64,000 nucleotides of DNA from Acinetobacter nectaris CIP 110549. GTDB taxonomy: Bacteria > Pseudomonadota > Gammaproteobacteria > Pseudomonadales > Moraxellaceae. The notes beneath the pieces are model-generated. The model ran no database searches. It had not been told where the DNA came from and was given only the letters and a program-made list of their open reading frames with translations. Position numbers and translations under genes: made by a program. The stretch is from contig NZ_KI530723.1 in assembly GCF_000488215.1 (NCBI RefSeq), positions 222,308-286,307 of the forward strand. Reading direction: 5' to 3'. Positions 17,741 through 27,693 of this stretch are shown in pieces; position 1 is the stretch's first letter; each line of letters starts with the position of its first letter.

Positions 17741-18358
17741 ATGACACGTATTGCTCTTCTCGACTATGGTATGGGTAACCTTCACTCTGCTGCAAAGGCT
17801 TTAGAGCATGTAGGTGCAAACGTAGATGTAACCAATGATCCAAAACTCATTGCACAAGCCGACAAAATTGTTTTCCCCGGTGTAGGTGCAATGCGTGACT
17901 GTATTCTAGGTATGCAAGATGCAGGAATTGATGAAGTCATTAAACATGCTGCTTTTAATAAACCTGTTTTAGCAATTTGTGTAGGTATGCAAGCACTATT
18001 ACAGCAGTCAGAAGAAAATGGCGGTAGTGATGCGCTTGGTATCTTTGAAGGAACCGTAAAGCGTTTCCCAGATATCGATCAGCTCAAAGTACCGCATATG
18101 GGTTGGAATCAAGTTCATCAAAACGAACCTGATCACCCAATGTGGAAAGATATTGCACAAGACTCACGTTTTTATTTTGTACACAGCTTTTATGTTGAAC
18201 CGAAAGACACTGCCAATGTTGCTGCAACGTGTCATTATGGTTTAGATTTTTGTGCAGCAATTCATAAAGAAAATTTATTTGCGACACAATTTCACCCTGA
18301 AAAGAGCCATACGGCAGGCTTACAACTACTCAAAAACTTTGTAGAGTGGAATATCTAA
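17741..18358 (+). CDS. hisH: Imidazole glycerol phosphate synthase glutaminase subunit HisH
   Basis: This 205-residue class I glutamine amidotransferase feeds ammonia to HisF. The nucleophile is C80 in [10 protein letters not shown] (most relatives have CLGMQ), and the His/Glu pair is in FHPEKSH near residue 186. The PGVGA oxyanion stretch is at 46-50. The start codon directly follows the hisB stop, so translation is coupled. The partner hisF lies 3.6 kb downstream rather than in the same operon. Confidence 0.97.
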   Translation: MTRIALLDYGMGNLHSAAKALEHVGANVDVTNDPKLIAQADKIVFPGVGAMRDCILGMQDAGIDEVIKHAAFNKPVLAICVGMQALLQQSEENGGSDALGIFEGTVKRFPDIDQLKVPHMGWNQVHQNEPDHPMWKDIAQDSRFYFVHSFYVEPKDTANVAATCHYGLDFCAAIHKENLFATQFHPEKSHTAGLQLLKNFVEWNI

Positions 18359-18367
18359 ACTCTACCT

Positions 18368-18397
18368 AAGGGGTCAAAGTTATTTGACCTCTTTTAT
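18368..18397 (+). terminator. Terminator after hisH
   Basis: The stem GGTCAAA/TTTGACC with a four-base loop is followed by CTCTTTTATTTT. Confidence 0.7.
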
Positions 18398-18448
18398 TTT
18401 GTAAAAAACATCACATATAATTAAAAAAACACTTTAGAGATAACAAAA

Positions 18449-19018
18449 ATGACTTCACCTTTTCCAGAAACACCACCACCTTTAGCACCACAACAGCAAC
18501 CTAGCGTTTTTAGTGCACAAGGCCGTATGGGTAGACTCTCTTTTGCTGCTTGGAATGGTCTAATTTCAATATTTCTTGCTATAGCCATTGGTGCTCTTGC
18601 CTTTACCAATAATATTTCTTTGACAGATACCTCACAGTATCCTTTAGTATCTTCAATTATTGTTTTAATTATATATATTGCCTACATTTATTTTTCTTTT
18701 GTTTTTACTATAAAACGCGTACATGACTGTAACCAAAGTGGTTGGATGTCTTTACTTAGCTTAATTCCTGTTATTAATTTCTTTTTTTCAATTTACCTTT
18801 ATTGTGCTGTTGGACACGTTCAAACAAATGATTATGGTATGCCACGTCATACACCTGCGTGGGAAAAAATAGTAGGTTGGCTTTATATTTTAGTTATCCC
18901 ACTTGTAATTATAGGTGTTGTAGCTGCACTGTTACTTTCACCAGATACAGCAATATCACAGTTTTACCAAAATACCTTTTTTAGTGAAATTTCAAACATG
19001 GCATCTTCTACACATTAA
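18449..19018 (+). CDS. DUF805 family membrane protein
   Basis: This 189-residue inner-membrane protein has a Pro/Gln-rich cytoplasmic N-terminus (about 1-22) and then the DUF805 signature GRMGRLSFAAWNG. Four hydrophobic helices follow (about 33-52, 67-89, 104-124 and 148-172). The conserved KRVHDCNQSGW loop between TM2 and TM3 is typical of the family. Function is unknown. It sits between hisH and hisA, with a terminator before it, so it is probably a separate unit. Confidence 0.85.
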   Translation: MTSPFPETPPPLAPQQQPSVFSAQGRMGRLSFAAWNGLISIFLAIAIGALAFTNNISLTDTSQYPLVSSIIVLIIYIAYIYFSFVFTIKRVHDCNQSGWMSLLSLIPVINFFFSIYLYCAVGHVQTNDYGMPRHTPAWEKIVGWLYILVIPLVIIGVVAALLLSPDTAISQFYQNTFFSEISNMASSTH

Positions 19019-19134
19019 TGAAGATAAGATGCTAAATTATTTTAACCTATATACGCTTTTTCATAGACAACAACAGATAGTTTGTTAATATCAAACCGTA
19101 TTTATGACTTTAACTGATAACAAGGTGCGACAGC

Positions 19135-19866
19135 ATGTTAATCATTCCTGCGATTGACCTCAAAGATGGAAAGTGTGTTCGACTCAAACAAGGACGTATG
19201 GAAGACGATACCGTTTTTTCTGATGATCCTGTAGCAACAGCAACACATTGGGTAAATGAAGGTGCACGTCGTCTCCATCTTGTTGACTTAAACGGTGCTT
19301 TTGCAGGTACACCTATTCATAAAAATGTTGTTGAAGCTATTGCAAAAGAACATCCTGAACTTCCTATTCAAATTGGTGGTGGTATTCGCTCTTTAGAAAC
19401 CATTGAACACTACTTAGAAGCTGGCGTATCTTTTGCCATTATTGGTACAAAAGCTGCAAAAGAACCTGAATTTGTCGAAGAAGCTTGTAAACGATTTGCT
19501 GGACATATTATTGTTGGTATCGATGCAAAAGAAGGCTATGTTGCTACTGATGGTTGGGCAAATGTACTCGATGTAAAAGCAACCGATTTAGCTAAACGCT
19601 TTGCTGATGCAGGTGTTTCAAGCATTGTATACACTGATATTGCACGTGATGGCATGATGCAGGGTGTAAACATCGAACAAACTGTTTCTCTTGCAGATTA
19701 CTGCGGTATCCCTGTTATTGCTTCAGGGGGAGTAACTAACTTAGATGATGTACGTCAGTTAAAAGGTCAGCGTGGTATTTTAGGTGCGATTACAGGTCGT
19801 GCAATTTACGAAGGCTCACTCAACTTACGTGAAGCTCAAGTAATTCTCGATGAGAATAAACTCTAA
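19135..19866 (+). CDS. hisA: ProFAR isomerase HisA
   Basis: This 243-residue TIM-barrel enzyme isomerises ProFAR to PRFAR, the fourth step of histidine synthesis. The catalytic Asp pair is D8 in [14 protein letters not shown] and the Asp in VGIDAKEG near residue 130. Phosphate-binding stretches are QIGGGIRS and IASGGV. It starts with ATG after AAGGTGCGACAGC. A bidirectional terminator follows. Confidence 0.97.
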   Translation: MLIIPAIDLKDGKCVRLKQGRMEDDTVFSDDPVATATHWVNEGARRLHLVDLNGAFAGTPIHKNVVEAIAKEHPELPIQIGGGIRSLETIEHYLEAGVSFAIIGTKAAKEPEFVEEACKRFAGHIIVGIDAKEGYVATDGWANVLDVKATDLAKRFADAGVSSIVYTDIARDGMMQGVNIEQTVSLADYCGIPVIASGGVTNLDDVRQLKGQRGILGAITGRAIYEGSLNLREAQVILDENKL

Positions 19867-19878
19867 ATCTATTCAATA

Positions 19879-19908
19879 AAAAAGAGGTCTAATGACCTCT
19901 TTTTTATT
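19879..19908. terminator. Bidirectional terminator after hisA
   Basis: AAAAAAGAGGTC, loop TAAT and GACCTCTTTTTT lie between the convergent hisA and the membrane gene ending at 19908. Confidence 0.88.
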
Positions 19909-20312
19909 TAGGAAATGGCTTTATTGTCATTCAAAACAATTAACCCTTTTATGGCTCTATAAATAATCCATATCCATGCAATAACCACAACAGCAATCCA
20001 AATAACTAGACCTATAGATGTAAATGCAAGATCAGTCCCTTCTAAGGGTTGAGGTATATCATTGGTTGTAAATAGAAATACAAAAAGCGGAACACCGCCC
20101 AAAATATTCCATAACAAATACAACCATACCGTACGAATTTGCCAACCAAAATGGCTTTCAAAAATTGTACCTTTTACATCGCTACGCTTTACATAGTTAA
20201 TAATAAGTGCAACGACTGCTAAAATTCCCGCAGAGAAAATGGCAGCAATATATAAAACATAAAGTACAAACGTGAGTGTTTTATCTGACTTAAATTGTGC
20301 ATCAAATGACAT
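19908..20312 (-). CDS. Small inner-membrane protein, DUF4870-like
   Basis: This 134-residue protein has three or four hydrophobic helices (about 12-38, 58-82 and 93-122). The central stretch GTIFESHFGWQIRTVW resembles the membrane-loop motif of DUF4870/Tic20-like proteins. Function is unknown. It is the last gene of a minus-strand operon after thrB and the cold-shock fusion, 11 bases downstream of the latter. Confidence 0.7.
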   Translation of the reverse strand: MSFDAQFKSDKTLTFVLYVLYIAAIFSAGILAVVALIINYVKRSDVKGTIFESHFGWQIRTVWLYLLWNILGGVPLFVFLFTTNDIPQPLEGTDLAFTSIGLVIWIAVVVIAWIWIIYRAIKGLIVLNDNKAIS

Positions 20313-20323
20313 ATGTCCCTCTT

Positions 20324-20944
20324 CTATTGTTCTAATAAGATGAGCATACCTATAGTAAACAATATATTGAGTATAACCGTACAGAAGAAAATCTTTTTAA
20401 ATGGTTGCTTTTGTGTTTTATGCCGAAACTTTTGTTGTGCAAACCATGCAAAAGACCAACCACCTAATATAGCAAGAAGATGGAAAGTCAATTCAGGAAT
20501 ACGCTGTAAGCCAAATTGTGCCGCATTTTTATCACGGCGATATGCAAAATAAGTCAGTGCATTTACCAAGATTAACCACAAGAAATAAAAATGTGGCAAT
20601 TTCCCAACATTTAATAGAATAAAAATAACCAACCAATAGAAAATAATTCCTATAGTCATTTTATCTAAATTCGAGTTTTGCTTAGAAAATGATTCGATCC
20701 GCGTATCAAATTTTTTCTGTGTTTGGGATGCTTTTAAATAGATAACATCCTTCGCACGAATACGCCCATCACTATCGACAGCAACAGTGTAATCCAATGC
20801 ACATCCAACCAAAGGCCGTGGTCCTTTTTTTGCAAAGTCTTGAATATGCAAAAACACCTTATGTTCTTTATGGTGGTCTGACTGAATAAAGCCATAGCCT
20901 TTTTCATCAAACCATTCAACCAAACGACCTTGATCTCTTTTCAT
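20324..20944 (-). CDS. Cold-shock domain fused to DUF1294 membrane domain
   Basis: In this 206-residue protein an N-terminal cold-shock nucleic-acid-binding domain occupies about residues 1-70, with the RNP1-like GYGFIQ and RNP2-like VFLHI. A membrane DUF1294 domain occupies about 95-205, with the hallmark YRRDKNAAQ...RIPELTFHLLAILGGW. The fusion would tether an RNA-binding domain to the inner membrane. It starts two bases after thrB ends, so the two are co-transcribed. Confidence 0.9.
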   Translation of the reverse strand: MKRDQGRLVEWFDEKGYGFIQSDHHKEHKVFLHIQDFAKKGPRPLVGCALDYTVAVDSDGRIRAKDVIYLKASQTQKKFDTRIESFSKQNSNLDKMTIGIIFYWLVIFILLNVGKLPHFYFLWLILVNALTYFAYRRDKNAAQFGLQRIPELTFHLLAILGGWSFAWFAQQKFRHKTQKQPFKKIFFCTVILNILFTIGMLILLEQ

Positions 20945-20946
20945 TT

Positions 20947-21903
20947 TTACAACTCAGTCACATGTGCTAAACGTTCAACCAGCATTGCATGCATTTGAGC
21001 AGGGTCTTTTTGGAAAACATCATCTCCCCCACGCCCTTCTAAACGGTTTAGTCGTGCAACATTTAAACGTAATAACCAAAAACGACATGCCATCATGGCT
21101 AAATAGATATTCATACACATTCGTTCATCTTCAGTCAGTGTACGTACCGCTTCATAGGCAGCAAGGTAGGCCGCGACACGTGATTCGTCTAAAGTGACAC
21201 TTGGATATTGCGTACAAAAGTCATTAATTGTAATCGCAATATCAAACAGCAGCTCATCAAAATTCAATTCAAAGAAATCTAAAATTCCTTGTAAATTATC
21301 CCCTTGGAACAATGTGTTATCACGGAAAAGATCTGAGTGAACCCAACCTTGTACACGATTTGGATACTGTTGCTGATATTCAGCAAAAATTTGATAAACA
21401 CGTTCAAACAATGCAGCATTTTCTACAGACATTTCTTCTTTCTGTAGTGTTTCTCCAATCTCTGTCCAATAGACATGTCCGCGACTATGGCTACGTTCGA
21501 GTGGAAAATCTTGTAGTGCAACATGTAACTTTGCCTGTGCTGTCGCAATCTGTTTGACTTGCTCTACAGTTGTAACTTCAGGATGTTCTCCCCAAACACG
21601 TGGTGCAATTTGTGCAGGCTTACCTACTAAGTAGTGAATGGCTTTACCACTATGTTCTAATGGTGCAGCAACAGGTACGCCATATTGTTGTAATTGTTTT
21701 AAAACAGGGACTAACTCACCCGCACTTTGTTCGGTTTCATTTTCAAAAACCGTTAAAACATATTGCGTCTCATCTTTACAAATAATAAAGTAGTTTGTGT
21801 TTTGAATACCACCTTGAATGGGAACAAGTGCAATAACATTTAAACCATAAGCCTGAGCGAACTGCTGGACTTCATCAACATTCAACGGTGTGTAAACAGA
21901 CAT
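20947..21903 (-). CDS. thrB: Homoserine kinase ThrB (aminoglycoside phosphotransferase-like)
   Basis: This 318-residue kinase phosphorylates homoserine on the way to threonine. It is the protein-kinase-like form found in Pseudomonas and Acinetobacter, not the GHMP form of E. coli. The catalytic loop is GWVHSDLFRDNTLF and the metal-binding stretch is GILDFFELNFDELLFDIA. A longer frame to 22026 would overlap hisF. ATG 21903 (MSVYTPL), with GCAGG upstream, fits the family N-terminus. It heads a three-gene operon and is divergent from hisF. Confidence 0.95.
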   Translation of the reverse strand: MSVYTPLNVDEVQQFAQAYGLNVIALVPIQGGIQNTNYFIICKDETQYVLTVFENETEQSAGELVPVLKQLQQYGVPVAAPLEHSGKAIHYLVGKPAQIAPRVWGEHPEVTTVEQVKQIATAQAKLHVALQDFPLERSHSRGHVYWTEIGETLQKEEMSVENAALFERVYQIFAEYQQQYPNRVQGWVHSDLFRDNTLFQGDNLQGILDFFELNFDELLFDIAITINDFCTQYPSVTLDESRVAAYLAAYEAVRTLTEDERMCMNIYLAMMACRFWLLRLNVARLNRLEGRGGDDVFQKDPAQMHAMLVERLAHVTEL

Positions 21904-22006
21904 AGAAAACCTGCGTGAAACAAAATAAGCTTGATAGAATACATGAAGTTTATCAAGTTTGTAGCCCTTCACGGGAACTTTATTTATAGACCATCGGACT
22001 ACCATT

Positions 22007-22765
22007 ATGCTTGCAAAACGAATCATCCCTTGTTTAGACGTAGATAACGGTCGTGTTGTTAAAGGCGTTCAATTCTTAGACATTCGTGATGCAGGTGATC
22101 CTGTTGAAGTTGCAAAGCGCTATAACGAACAAGGCGCAGATGAAATTACTTTCCTTGATATTACAGCAACGCATCATGGTAGAGACACAACTTACCGTAC
22201 TGTAGAACGCATGGCATCTTCTGTATTTGTTCCACTCACTGTAGGTGGTGGTGTACGTAAAGTTGAAGATATCCGCTCACTTTTAAATGCAGGTGCAGAT
22301 AAAGTCAGTATTAATTCTGCTGCTGTTTTTAACCCTGAGTTTGTACAAGAAGCTTCTTCACGCTTTGGTGCACAATGTATTGTTGCAGCAATTGATGCAA
22401 AGAAAGTTGCAGATAACAAGTGGGAAATTTTTACCCATGGCGGTCGTAAAGCAACAGGAATTGATGCCATTGATTGGGTTGTAAAAATGGCAGATTACGG
22501 CGCGGGTGAACTACTCATTACAAGTATGGATGCAGATGGTACCAAAGCAGGCTATGACATTGCGCTTATGCGTGCAATTAATGACCGTGTTTCTATTCCA
22601 ACCATTGCATCGGGCGGTGTAGGTAACTTACAACATTTAGCAGATGGTATTTTACAAGGCGGTGCAGATGCTGTACTTGCTGCAAGTATTTTCCATTTTG
22701 GTCAACACACAATTCCCGAAGCAAAAGAATACCTTGCCGCACAAGGGATTGAAATGCGAATTTAA
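22007..22765 (+). CDS. hisF: Imidazole glycerol phosphate synthase cyclase subunit HisF
   Basis: This 252-residue TIM-barrel cyclase joins PRFAR with HisH-derived ammonia to give IGP and AICAR. The catalytic Asp residues are D11 in [15 protein letters not shown] and the Asp in AAIDAKK near residue 130. GGGVR and ASGGVGN bind phosphate. The length is typical. Confidence 0.97.
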   Translation: MLAKRIIPCLDVDNGRVVKGVQFLDIRDAGDPVEVAKRYNEQGADEITFLDITATHHGRDTTYRTVERMASSVFVPLTVGGGVRKVEDIRSLLNAGADKVSINSAAVFNPEFVQEASSRFGAQCIVAAIDAKKVADNKWEIFTHGGRKATGIDAIDWVVKMADYGAGELLITSMDADGTKAGYDIALMRAINDRVSIPTIASGGVGNLQHLADGILQGGADAVLAASIFHFGQHTIPEAKEYLAAQGIEMRI

Positions 22766-22771
22766 AAATCA

Positions 22772-22806
22772 AATGCCATAACAATAACTGTTATGGCATT
22801 TTTTTA
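22772..22806. terminator. Terminator after hisF
   Basis: AAATGCCATAACA, a short loop, TGTTATGGCATTTTTTT. It converges on the operon end at 22804. Confidence 0.85.
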
Positions 22807-23556
22807 GCGTGTTACTTGACACTCAGTATCTTGCACTTCTTCAATCGAACCTAAATTCATTTCTAACACATTAAATTTTGTTGCAAGCAATATCGCTTCA
22901 TTATTCTCTACTGAAACCATGGCTAACCCATAATCACCCATTTTCGCCTTTGGCTGTGTTTTTACATACTGCCCTAGCTGTAAAAATGGACTTTGCTGAT
23001 CCAACTCAGATATCTTAATTTTTTTAGCAATATAGGTATGACCCAACAGTTTATTTGGTAAAACAGACCATTGCTCATAGATATCATTACGGTACTTTTG
23101 AAGTTCTGTATAAACATTTTCCTTTAAGCATGATGAATGTATATGCAGTTGGTCTTGAGTCCGACCATGCTGAGAGTTCACAGAAAAAGATAGATACTTC
23201 GGATCAATCTCTCTCTTATTTTGCTGATTCAAAATCTGTGCATTAACCCAAGCATCATGAAAATAATTTGGTGTTTGTACATTCAGTAACTGTGCATCTT
23301 CAATTCCCGTCACTTTATGTGTAGGGATAATTAGCGTTTGTACAGGTCCTTTAATATCGCGCAATACCACATAGCCTTCTTGTTTGTTTACAACAAGACA
23401 GTCACCTTTCACATCTTGGTTTGTGCCACAACGTTCACTCACAATATGCCAAAGTATATTTCGCTTTGACGTCGGTTTAGAAATTTGCTGACACCCGATC
23501 AGACTTATACATGCAATACTAAATATTGCACCAACCCATGTTTTATATTGCATCAT
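22804..23556 (-). CDS. cdh: CDP-diacylglycerol pyrophosphatase (Cdh-like lipoprotein)
   Basis: This 250-residue HIT-like hydrolase splits CDP-diacylglycerol into CMP and phosphatidate. The N-terminus has a lipoprotein signal (ISLIGC, Cys at about 22), so the protein is probably membrane-anchored in the periplasm. The active-site stretch is NSQHGRTQDQLHIHSSC, with the H-x-H pair. It is the last gene of the exbD operon, with its ATG directly after the stop of the phospholipase D gene (TAAATG). Its place beside a secreted phospholipase suggests phospholipid or phosphate salvage. That role is inferred. Confidence 0.88.
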   Translation of the reverse strand: MMQYKTWVGAIFSIACISLIGCQQISKPTSKRNILWHIVSERCGTNQDVKGDCLVVNKQEGYVVLRDIKGPVQTLIIPTHKVTGIEDAQLLNVQTPNYFHDAWVNAQILNQQNKREIDPKYLSFSVNSQHGRTQDQLHIHSSCLKENVYTELQKYRNDIYEQWSVLPNKLLGHTYIAKKIKISELDQQSPFLQLGQYVKTQPKAKMGDYGLAMVSVENNEAILLATKFNVLEMNLGSIEEVQDTECQVTR

Positions 23557-24810
23557 TTACTCTTTTGTAGGATTCACTTTTATATACTGTTTTTGAATAT
23601 CTATATCTTGTGCATAGGGACTTGTCCAAAGTTGCGCATATAGCATATCTAGACGCTTTGCCATTCGTTCATCATTCATTACAACTTCTAAATTGCGAGA
23701 ATGGTCAAAATACCCACCACTCCAATTCGATGTTCCCACCCATGCAGTATGATGATCTATCGTCATATATTTACTATGCACAACACGTGCAAAAGGAATA
23801 AAACCCTGTTTACTCTTGGGAATCGTCACAATTTTAATATGAATATTGGGTACAAGTGCCAAACTTTTCAACCATGATAAATCTGGCTCTTTCACATTCC
23901 AATCAGCAACCATTAAATTCACTTTAACGCCTCTTGCTGCTGCTGCACGTAAACTGTCATCAATTAATGGGTAAAACTCTCTTTTCCCCTTGGTCTCTGT
24001 AAAGCTTAATGGAACATACTGCATCACTTGTATATTTATTTCCGATGCTGCTGTTGCCATCAATTTCGGAAATGCATCTTCTGTTACGTACGTTTCACTC
24101 GGCGTCACTTGTGCAGGGCTTGAAAGTAAATATGTACCATCCTTTGGCTTTAACAATGTTTGATGCTGAGAAAAGGTATCAATCGGCTGTTGCTGAGCAA
24201 GCTGTGCTTGATTGTGCCAGTCAATATTAAAAATATGCCCAATTTGTTGAACAATTTTAGGTTGATGAATCGCTAAGCCTGTTTCATGGATATGCGCTAG
24301 TGCGCGCCAGTCAAAATTTTGACTACCCACAAAAGCATGCTTATCATCTACAATAAAGTATTTTGCATGAATAATTCCATTTTCTATTTTAGAAAAATCC
24401 ATGATACGTAGTTCTAAATTAGGAATTGCTTTAATTTGTTCAATGGTGGCTGGGTTAGATATACCCACCCCTTTTTGGTCAAGTAAGAATCGGATTTTTA
24501 CACCACGCTTTCCTGCGTCATACAATCCATTAAGTACCCGATCCAAACTAGAGTTCGGCTGGTTATAAACATAAAATTGTGCAATATCTATGGTCTTTTT
24601 TGCAGAAGAAAACATCTCCTCCCACACAGGTGCAGCACTGCGTAAATCATCATTCGGCAATTGTGTTTCTACAGGTGTATTTACAACAAGTTCCATACCC
24701 TCAGACTCAAATTGTGCATGGCTCATCTGTGCAATAAGCATAGAAAAAAGACTAAAAAAGCCCAAACGACAGAGTCGTTTGAGCTTTTGTGGTTGATTTA
24801 GCTTAAGCAT
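23557..24810 (-). CDS. Secreted phospholipase D family protein
   Basis: This protein is 417 residues from the chosen start. An N-terminal hydrophobic signal ends near AQMSHA. Two HKD catalytic motifs are visible, HAKYFIVDD followed by GSQNFD, and HSKYMTIDHH followed by GTSNWSGG. Both are needed for phosphodiester hydrolysis or transfer in the PLD superfamily. A frame extension to 24828 exists, but the ATG at 24810 overlaps the exbB stop (ATGCTTAA) and implies translational coupling. It is co-transcribed with ExbB/TonB parts, which is an unusual context for a PLD. Export is likely. Substrates may be phospholipids or nucleic acid. Confidence 0.88.
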   Translation of the reverse strand: MLKLNQPQKLKRLCRLGFFSLFSMLIAQMSHAQFESEGMELVVNTPVETQLPNDDLRSAAPVWEEMFSSAKKTIDIAQFYVYNQPNSSLDRVLNGLYDAGKRGVKIRFLLDQKGVGISNPATIEQIKAIPNLELRIMDFSKIENGIIHAKYFIVDDKHAFVGSQNFDWRALAHIHETGLAIHQPKIVQQIGHIFNIDWHNQAQLAQQQPIDTFSQHQTLLKPKDGTYLLSSPAQVTPSETYVTEDAFPKLMATAASEINIQVMQYVPLSFTETKGKREFYPLIDDSLRAAAARGVKVNLMVADWNVKEPDLSWLKSLALVPNIHIKIVTIPKSKQGFIPFARVVHSKYMTIDHHTAWVGTSNWSGGYFDHSRNLEVVMNDERMAKRLDMLYAQLWTSPYAQDIDIQKQYIKVNPTKE

Positions 24811-25423
24811 AACGCTTATCACTAACAACTTCTGGCTTTGCCAATTTTTTCTCTTTACTGACTTGAATCAGTAAAATCTTAGAAAGCTCGTTAATTTTTT
24901 CCATACGACTTCCTAAGAAGTTATTTGCAATCAATGCAATCAGTGCAATCGCAATGCCTAGTCCTGTAGCATACAGTGCTGTACCCATACCACCCGATAC
25001 CTTACTTGCATCCGATGTACCCGATGCAGCAAGAGCATGGAATGTATCTACAATACCAAGGATTGTACCCAAAAGACCCAATAAAGGTGCAGCAGTCACA
25101 ATCGTTTCTAAAATCCAAATCCCTTTATTTAATGCACCCTTACTTTGTATGTATTGTTGCTCAACCATATCTGATTTTTCATTTTCAGAAGAAAAGTGAG
25201 CTGTAAGTAATGGTTGAACCAATGCATATGCAGGATTTTTATCCTTTTTCTCGACATGCTGTTCATCAATTTTTGCATCACGTTGTAGCTGATCATTGAG
25301 TTTCTTGCTTTGTTTCAATGTCCAAGAAAAATAGATCACTCGTTCAATAAAGATGACAGCCAATAAAACTAAAGAGGCATACATCACGTAAAAAATAAGA
25401 TTATGGATCAATTCAGCATTCAT
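24803..25423 (-). CDS. exbB: ExbB-like proton channel subunit
   Basis: This 206-residue MotA/TolQ/ExbB family inner-membrane protein has TM1 near residues 8-28, a cytoplasmic loop (about 35-105), and TM2-TM3 in a Gly/Ala-rich region with LETIVTAAPLLGLLGTILGIVDTF split by the family TAPLLGLLGT motif. It forms the proton-driven motor with ExbD that energises TonB. It is unusual in being separated from exbD by tonB and a receptor gene. It starts 15 bases after the receptor stop. Confidence 0.9.
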   Translation of the reverse strand: MNAELIHNLIFYVMYASLVLLAVIFIERVIYFSWTLKQSKKLNDQLQRDAKIDEQHVEKKDKNPAYALVQPLLTAHFSSENEKSDMVEQQYIQSKGALNKGIWILETIVTAAPLLGLLGTILGIVDTFHALAASGTSDASKVSGGMGTALYATGLGIAIALIALIANNFLGSRMEKINELSKILLIQVSKEKKLAKPEVVSDKRYA

Positions 25424-25438
25424 TTTTAAGTCGCCTTT

Positions 25439-27667
25439 TTACATTTTTGCAGATAAAGAAATTACAAACGTACGCTCTTCACCAATAATATATTGCGGCG
25501 ATGAACCTTTAGCTTGTCCGAGAGTTTTAGAGTTTTGTTTTACAGATTGTGTCGATGCTAAGTATTCTTTATCAAACAAGTTGTTTACACCAAAGCTAAG
25601 CGTTGCTTCTTTAATAAATTTCTTATCAACGGGTAAATGCACACCTGCCGAGAAGTCAAATACAGTACGGCCTGCGATTTTTTCATCGTTGGTCATATCA
25701 CCATAAAATGGGCCTGTATAGTTTCCTTTGAAATTCCATGTCCAACGGCTGTCATCGTAGCCAATACCTGCTGTAAGCGCATTCTTAGATGTATTTGGAG
25801 ACTGTTTACCACTTGTTGGTAAAGCAGCACCTTTAACCATTAAGTTATCTTTTTGCTCAGAATCTGTATAACTATATGATGTATAATAATTTAAGTTATA
25901 TGGTAGCTTCCCACTCCACTCTAGCTCTAAGCCACGAGCGTCTACCGTTCCACCATTAATCATAATATTGTCGCCAGATATATTTTGCGTAGAAACCTGG
26001 CGGTTTTTATAATGCAAATTAAATACTGTCGCACTCACTAGCATTTTTTCTGTTTGGTAGCGCCACCCTAGCTCATTATTTAAACTAATTTCTGGCTTCA
26101 GACTTAAAGAATCATCTGCGTTATACAACACATAGTTTTGTGGTGCACGCATGTTTTTTGAGATGTTATAGAAGAATTGATTCTGCTCATTGAGCTGATA
26201 CTTCGCGCTAAAGTTTGGTAAAAGCTCATTATATTTTGCTTGTTTTTGATATGTCGCTGTTGACAAGCTTCCTCTATTTTCACCTTTACGTTGTACACTC
26301 TCCCAAGCCAAACCACCTGCTAACGTTACCTTTGGAGAAACATACCAAGTATCTTGTAGCCAAACACGCTGTGCAGGTGTAGTCGTAAATTGATTACGTC
26401 CTTGCACAATATTTCCTTTTGCATCTACAACTTGGTTTGAAGCTGCCCACACATCTGCTGGCACACCATTATTTGCATAGATATATGGCTGTGTTTGTAA
26501 CTGACGTGCACGCTCATACCAATAACCTGCCGAGATACTATGTTCATCCGTCACATCCCATTTTACTTTTGTAGTAATACCCGGACGCCACGTCGTGGTC
26601 ATTGATGGTCTATAGTATGGTAGAGATCCTGTTAAATTACTTAAATCATATACATTCGATTTATTGGATGAGTTCGACAAAGTAGTAGATCCAATTGCAC
26701 CACCACCATTACCCCAATAGTAGTATGGCTGAATCGTTGCTTTCAGGCGGTCGCTTAAAATCAGGTCTTGTGTAAATGAAATATTTAAATTTTCAAATGG
26801 GTTACGTGCATATTGATAGTATTGAGATTTCGTTGGATCTGATGAGAAATCAGCTTTATGTCCTGTTGTCCCATCTGAAAGCGCAGCATCATAATTCGCT
26901 TTTGTAATCGTTCCATACTGGTAATTATTTTGCTTATTATATTTAATAATTAAGCTACTTGTATTGCCATTATCTGCTTTATAAAAGGCATTTGCTTCAA
27001 CTTTATTGCCCTCAAGATTACCAAGACCTTTCCACTTATCTGCTTCTGTATGAGATGCAGACAACCATGCACTAAAATTACCCATTTTGCCCGTTTCTAA
27101 ACGTGCAAAGCTTTTTCTTAAATTATTACTACCAAATTTCTGCTCTACAAATACACCCGCATCACGGTCTGGGCGCTTGGTGACTAGCCCAATGTTACCG
27201 CCACTTGAACCAATATGTGGGCCATCTGCTTCAGATGAACCTTGAGTCACAAAAACTTGGCTTACATTTTCAGAATCGCCCAATAAATTTGGATAAACTG
27301 CATAGTTGCCTGAGTCATTGAGTGGAATACCATCTGCAGATAAACCAATTTGGTCTGCACCCATGCCACGCATCGTGTAGTTCAAACCGCTAATACCTGT
27401 CGAGTCATTACTCGTCATTTGCAGACCGGGAACATTTGCAATTTTATCGAGTGCATTCCCTGCACTTGGATCACTGTTCATCGCTTCTGCTGTAACCACA
27501 GAACGTGCTTTCGGCGTATCTTCCTGAACCATTAGGCCACCACCAAGTGACTGACCTTTGACACTGACTGTTCCTACATTCACCGCATTACTTTCGGCAT
27601 GTGCTGTCACTGACATTAAAATAGATACGATAGAAACAGACAAAAGTTTCTTTTCAAACATTTTCAT
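25439..27667 (-). CDS. TonB-dependent receptor within the exb/ton/PLD operon
   Basis: This 742-residue outer-membrane receptor has a signal peptide ending at about residue 24 (VTAHA). The plug lies at about 40-180 (RGMGADQIGLSADGIPLNDSG) and the barrel ends in SLSAKM. The terminal residue is Met rather than the usual Phe. The ligand is unknown. Gene context (own TonB-ExbB-ExbD, phospholipase D, CDP-DAG pyrophosphatase) suggests a phosphorylated or lipid-derived compound rather than a siderophore. No Fur box precedes the operon. It lies 26 bases after tonB. Confidence 0.85.
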   Translation of the reverse strand: MKMFEKKLLSVSIVSILMSVTAHAESNAVNVGTVSVKGQSLGGGLMVQEDTPKARSVVTAEAMNSDPSAGNALDKIANVPGLQMTSNDSTGISGLNYTMRGMGADQIGLSADGIPLNDSGNYAVYPNLLGDSENVSQVFVTQGSSEADGPHIGSSGGNIGLVTKRPDRDAGVFVEQKFGSNNLRKSFARLETGKMGNFSAWLSASHTEADKWKGLGNLEGNKVEANAFYKADNGNTSSLIIKYNKQNNYQYGTITKANYDAALSDGTTGHKADFSSDPTKSQYYQYARNPFENLNISFTQDLILSDRLKATIQPYYYWGNGGGAIGSTTLSNSSNKSNVYDLSNLTGSLPYYRPSMTTTWRPGITTKVKWDVTDEHSISAGYWYERARQLQTQPYIYANNGVPADVWAASNQVVDAKGNIVQGRNQFTTTPAQRVWLQDTWYVSPKVTLAGGLAWESVQRKGENRGSLSTATYQKQAKYNELLPNFSAKYQLNEQNQFFYNISKNMRAPQNYVLYNADDSLSLKPEISLNNELGWRYQTEKMLVSATVFNLHYKNRQVSTQNISGDNIMINGGTVDARGLELEWSGKLPYNLNYYTSYSYTDSEQKDNLMVKGAALPTSGKQSPNTSKNALTAGIGYDDSRWTWNFKGNYTGPFYGDMTNDEKIAGRTVFDFSAGVHLPVDKKFIKEATLSFGVNNLFDKEYLASTQSVKQNSKTLGQAKGSSPQYIIGEERTFVISLSAKM

Positions 27668-27693
27668 AAATTATTTCCCTAACGCAGGCAACA

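Noticed and set aside
21904..22026. N-terminal extension of thrB to 22026
   Set aside because: It would overlap the divergent hisF start, does not resemble the kinase family, and the internal ATG has a better fit.
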